From Streptomyces sp. Edi2 (GTDB lineage: Bacteria > Actinomycetota > Actinomycetes > Streptomycetales > Streptomycetaceae): 64,000 nt of DNA. Below, one piece after another: positions 63,842-64,000 of this stretch (position 1 is its first letter; each line of letters opens with the position of its first letter). The stretch is from contig NZ_JBEJGX010000003.1 of the NCBI RefSeq assembly GCF_040253635.1, forward strand, positions 186,001-250,000. The letters run 5' to 3'. The position numbers were made by a program, and so were the translations under genes. The notes under the pieces were generated by a model. That model was not told the DNA's origin. It ran no database searches and saw only the letters and a program-made list of their open reading frames with translations.

Positions 63842-64000
63842 ATGCTCATAGCCACGGCAGGGAACGGCTCCTCCGCCGACTCCGCGCCCTCTCCCTCCCT
63901 CCCCGGTCCGGCCTCCCCCACGGCCGCCACCGGAACCCCGTCCCAGGACCCGGCACAGCGCTGGTGGCGCGATGCGGTGATCTACCAGGTCTACGTCCGC
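63842..64000 (+). CDS. GH13 alpha-glucosidase, 3' end outside the window
   Basis: The first 53 codons of a glycoside hydrolase family 13 enzyme. A low-complexity, Pro/Ser-rich N-terminal extension is followed by QRWWRDAVIYQVYVR, the characteristic beta-1 start of the oligo-1,6-glucosidase/alpha-glucosidase group. It would release glucose from maltose- or isomaltose-type sugars in the cytosol. No strong Shine-Dalgarno sequence is visible before the ATG at 63842. It lies 205 bases after a sugar-binding protein gene. Confidence 0.85.
   Translation, partial: MLIATAGNGSSADSAPSPSLPGPASPTAATGTPSQDPAQRWWRDAVIYQVYVR

Noticed and set aside
1..64000. Insertion sequences, integrases, tRNA or rRNA genes
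   Set aside because: No transposase or integrase motifs, terminal inverted repeats with target duplications, or tRNA cloverleaf signatures were seen by eye.

Overview
The window is high-GC actinobacterial DNA, almost certainly from Streptomyces. Third codon positions are strongly G/C, GTG starts and purine-rich ribosome sites are common, and the gene set is typical of that genus: PP2C/ATPase regulators, several CYP systems, DUF2180 and DUF4232 proteins, an ECF sigma factor with a YCII partner, TTA codons in accessory genes and a CAP-domain exoprotein. The mix of secondary metabolism, pseudogenes and small repeats suggests an accessory chromosome region.

Region 1 (1-18,500) is a biosynthetic gene cluster. 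A minus-strand run from about 17,944 down to 1,089 encodes, in transcription order: a free-standing condensation domain, a membrane fatty-acid-type desaturase, a LuxI/FeeM-like GNAT acyltransferase, a class III aminotransferase with a C-terminal SRPBCC-like extension, an ANL acyl-activating enzyme, a metal-ligand-less amidohydrolase paralogue, an acyl carrier protein, an intact amidohydrolase, a dimodular NRPS (A-MT-T-C-A-T), a damaged MbtH/type II thioesterase hybrid and an aldo-keto reductase. A convergent MFS transporter lies at the left edge. Several genes overlap by ATGA or longer, so the run looks translationally coupled. I do not recognise the product. The parts suggest an acyl or amino-acyl chain activated onto the carrier protein, tailored by the desaturase, aminotransferase and amidohydrolases, and joined to an N-methylated dipeptide. 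This is the best candidate for an undescribed system.

Region 2 (18,500-29,900) starts with decayed genes (a shattered ATP-binding-protein-like fragment and a TetR remnant). It then holds small secreted and P-loop proteins, an AI-2E-family permease, a YCII/ECF42-like sigma pair, a multi-domain PP2C phosphatase, a methyltransferase and a P450.

Region 3 (30,000-36,700) is a complete oligopeptide-type ABC importer operon (two permeases, fused double ATPase, binding lipoprotein). Region 4 (36,700-42,350) holds a TMEM175-like channel, a frameshifted MerR gene, two alpha/beta hydrolases, a P450 overlapping the second hydrolase, and a Vat-type acetyltransferase.

Region 5 (42,500-46,200) has visibly lower third-position GC and two TTA codons. 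It contains a P450 with non-canonical motifs, an MFS exporter and a HAD phosphatase, with a divergent 65-codon peptide gene. It looks horizontally acquired and is a second candidate system.

Region 6 (46,400-58,400) contains a ferredoxin/reductase/P450 electron-transfer operon, a basic nucleoid-type protein, a YqcI/YcgG (GntA-like) protein, several membrane and secreted proteins, a frameshifted DUF4232 lipoprotein gene and a CAP-domain protein. Region 7 (58,500-64,000) holds an FtsX-type ABC exporter under a PadR regulator, with palindromes between it and a divergent sugar-binding protein, and the start of a GH13 alpha-glucosidase preceded by a repeated operator-like motif.

All functional calls come from reading translations by eye. 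No database search was run, and the damaged genes could in part reflect sequencing errors.
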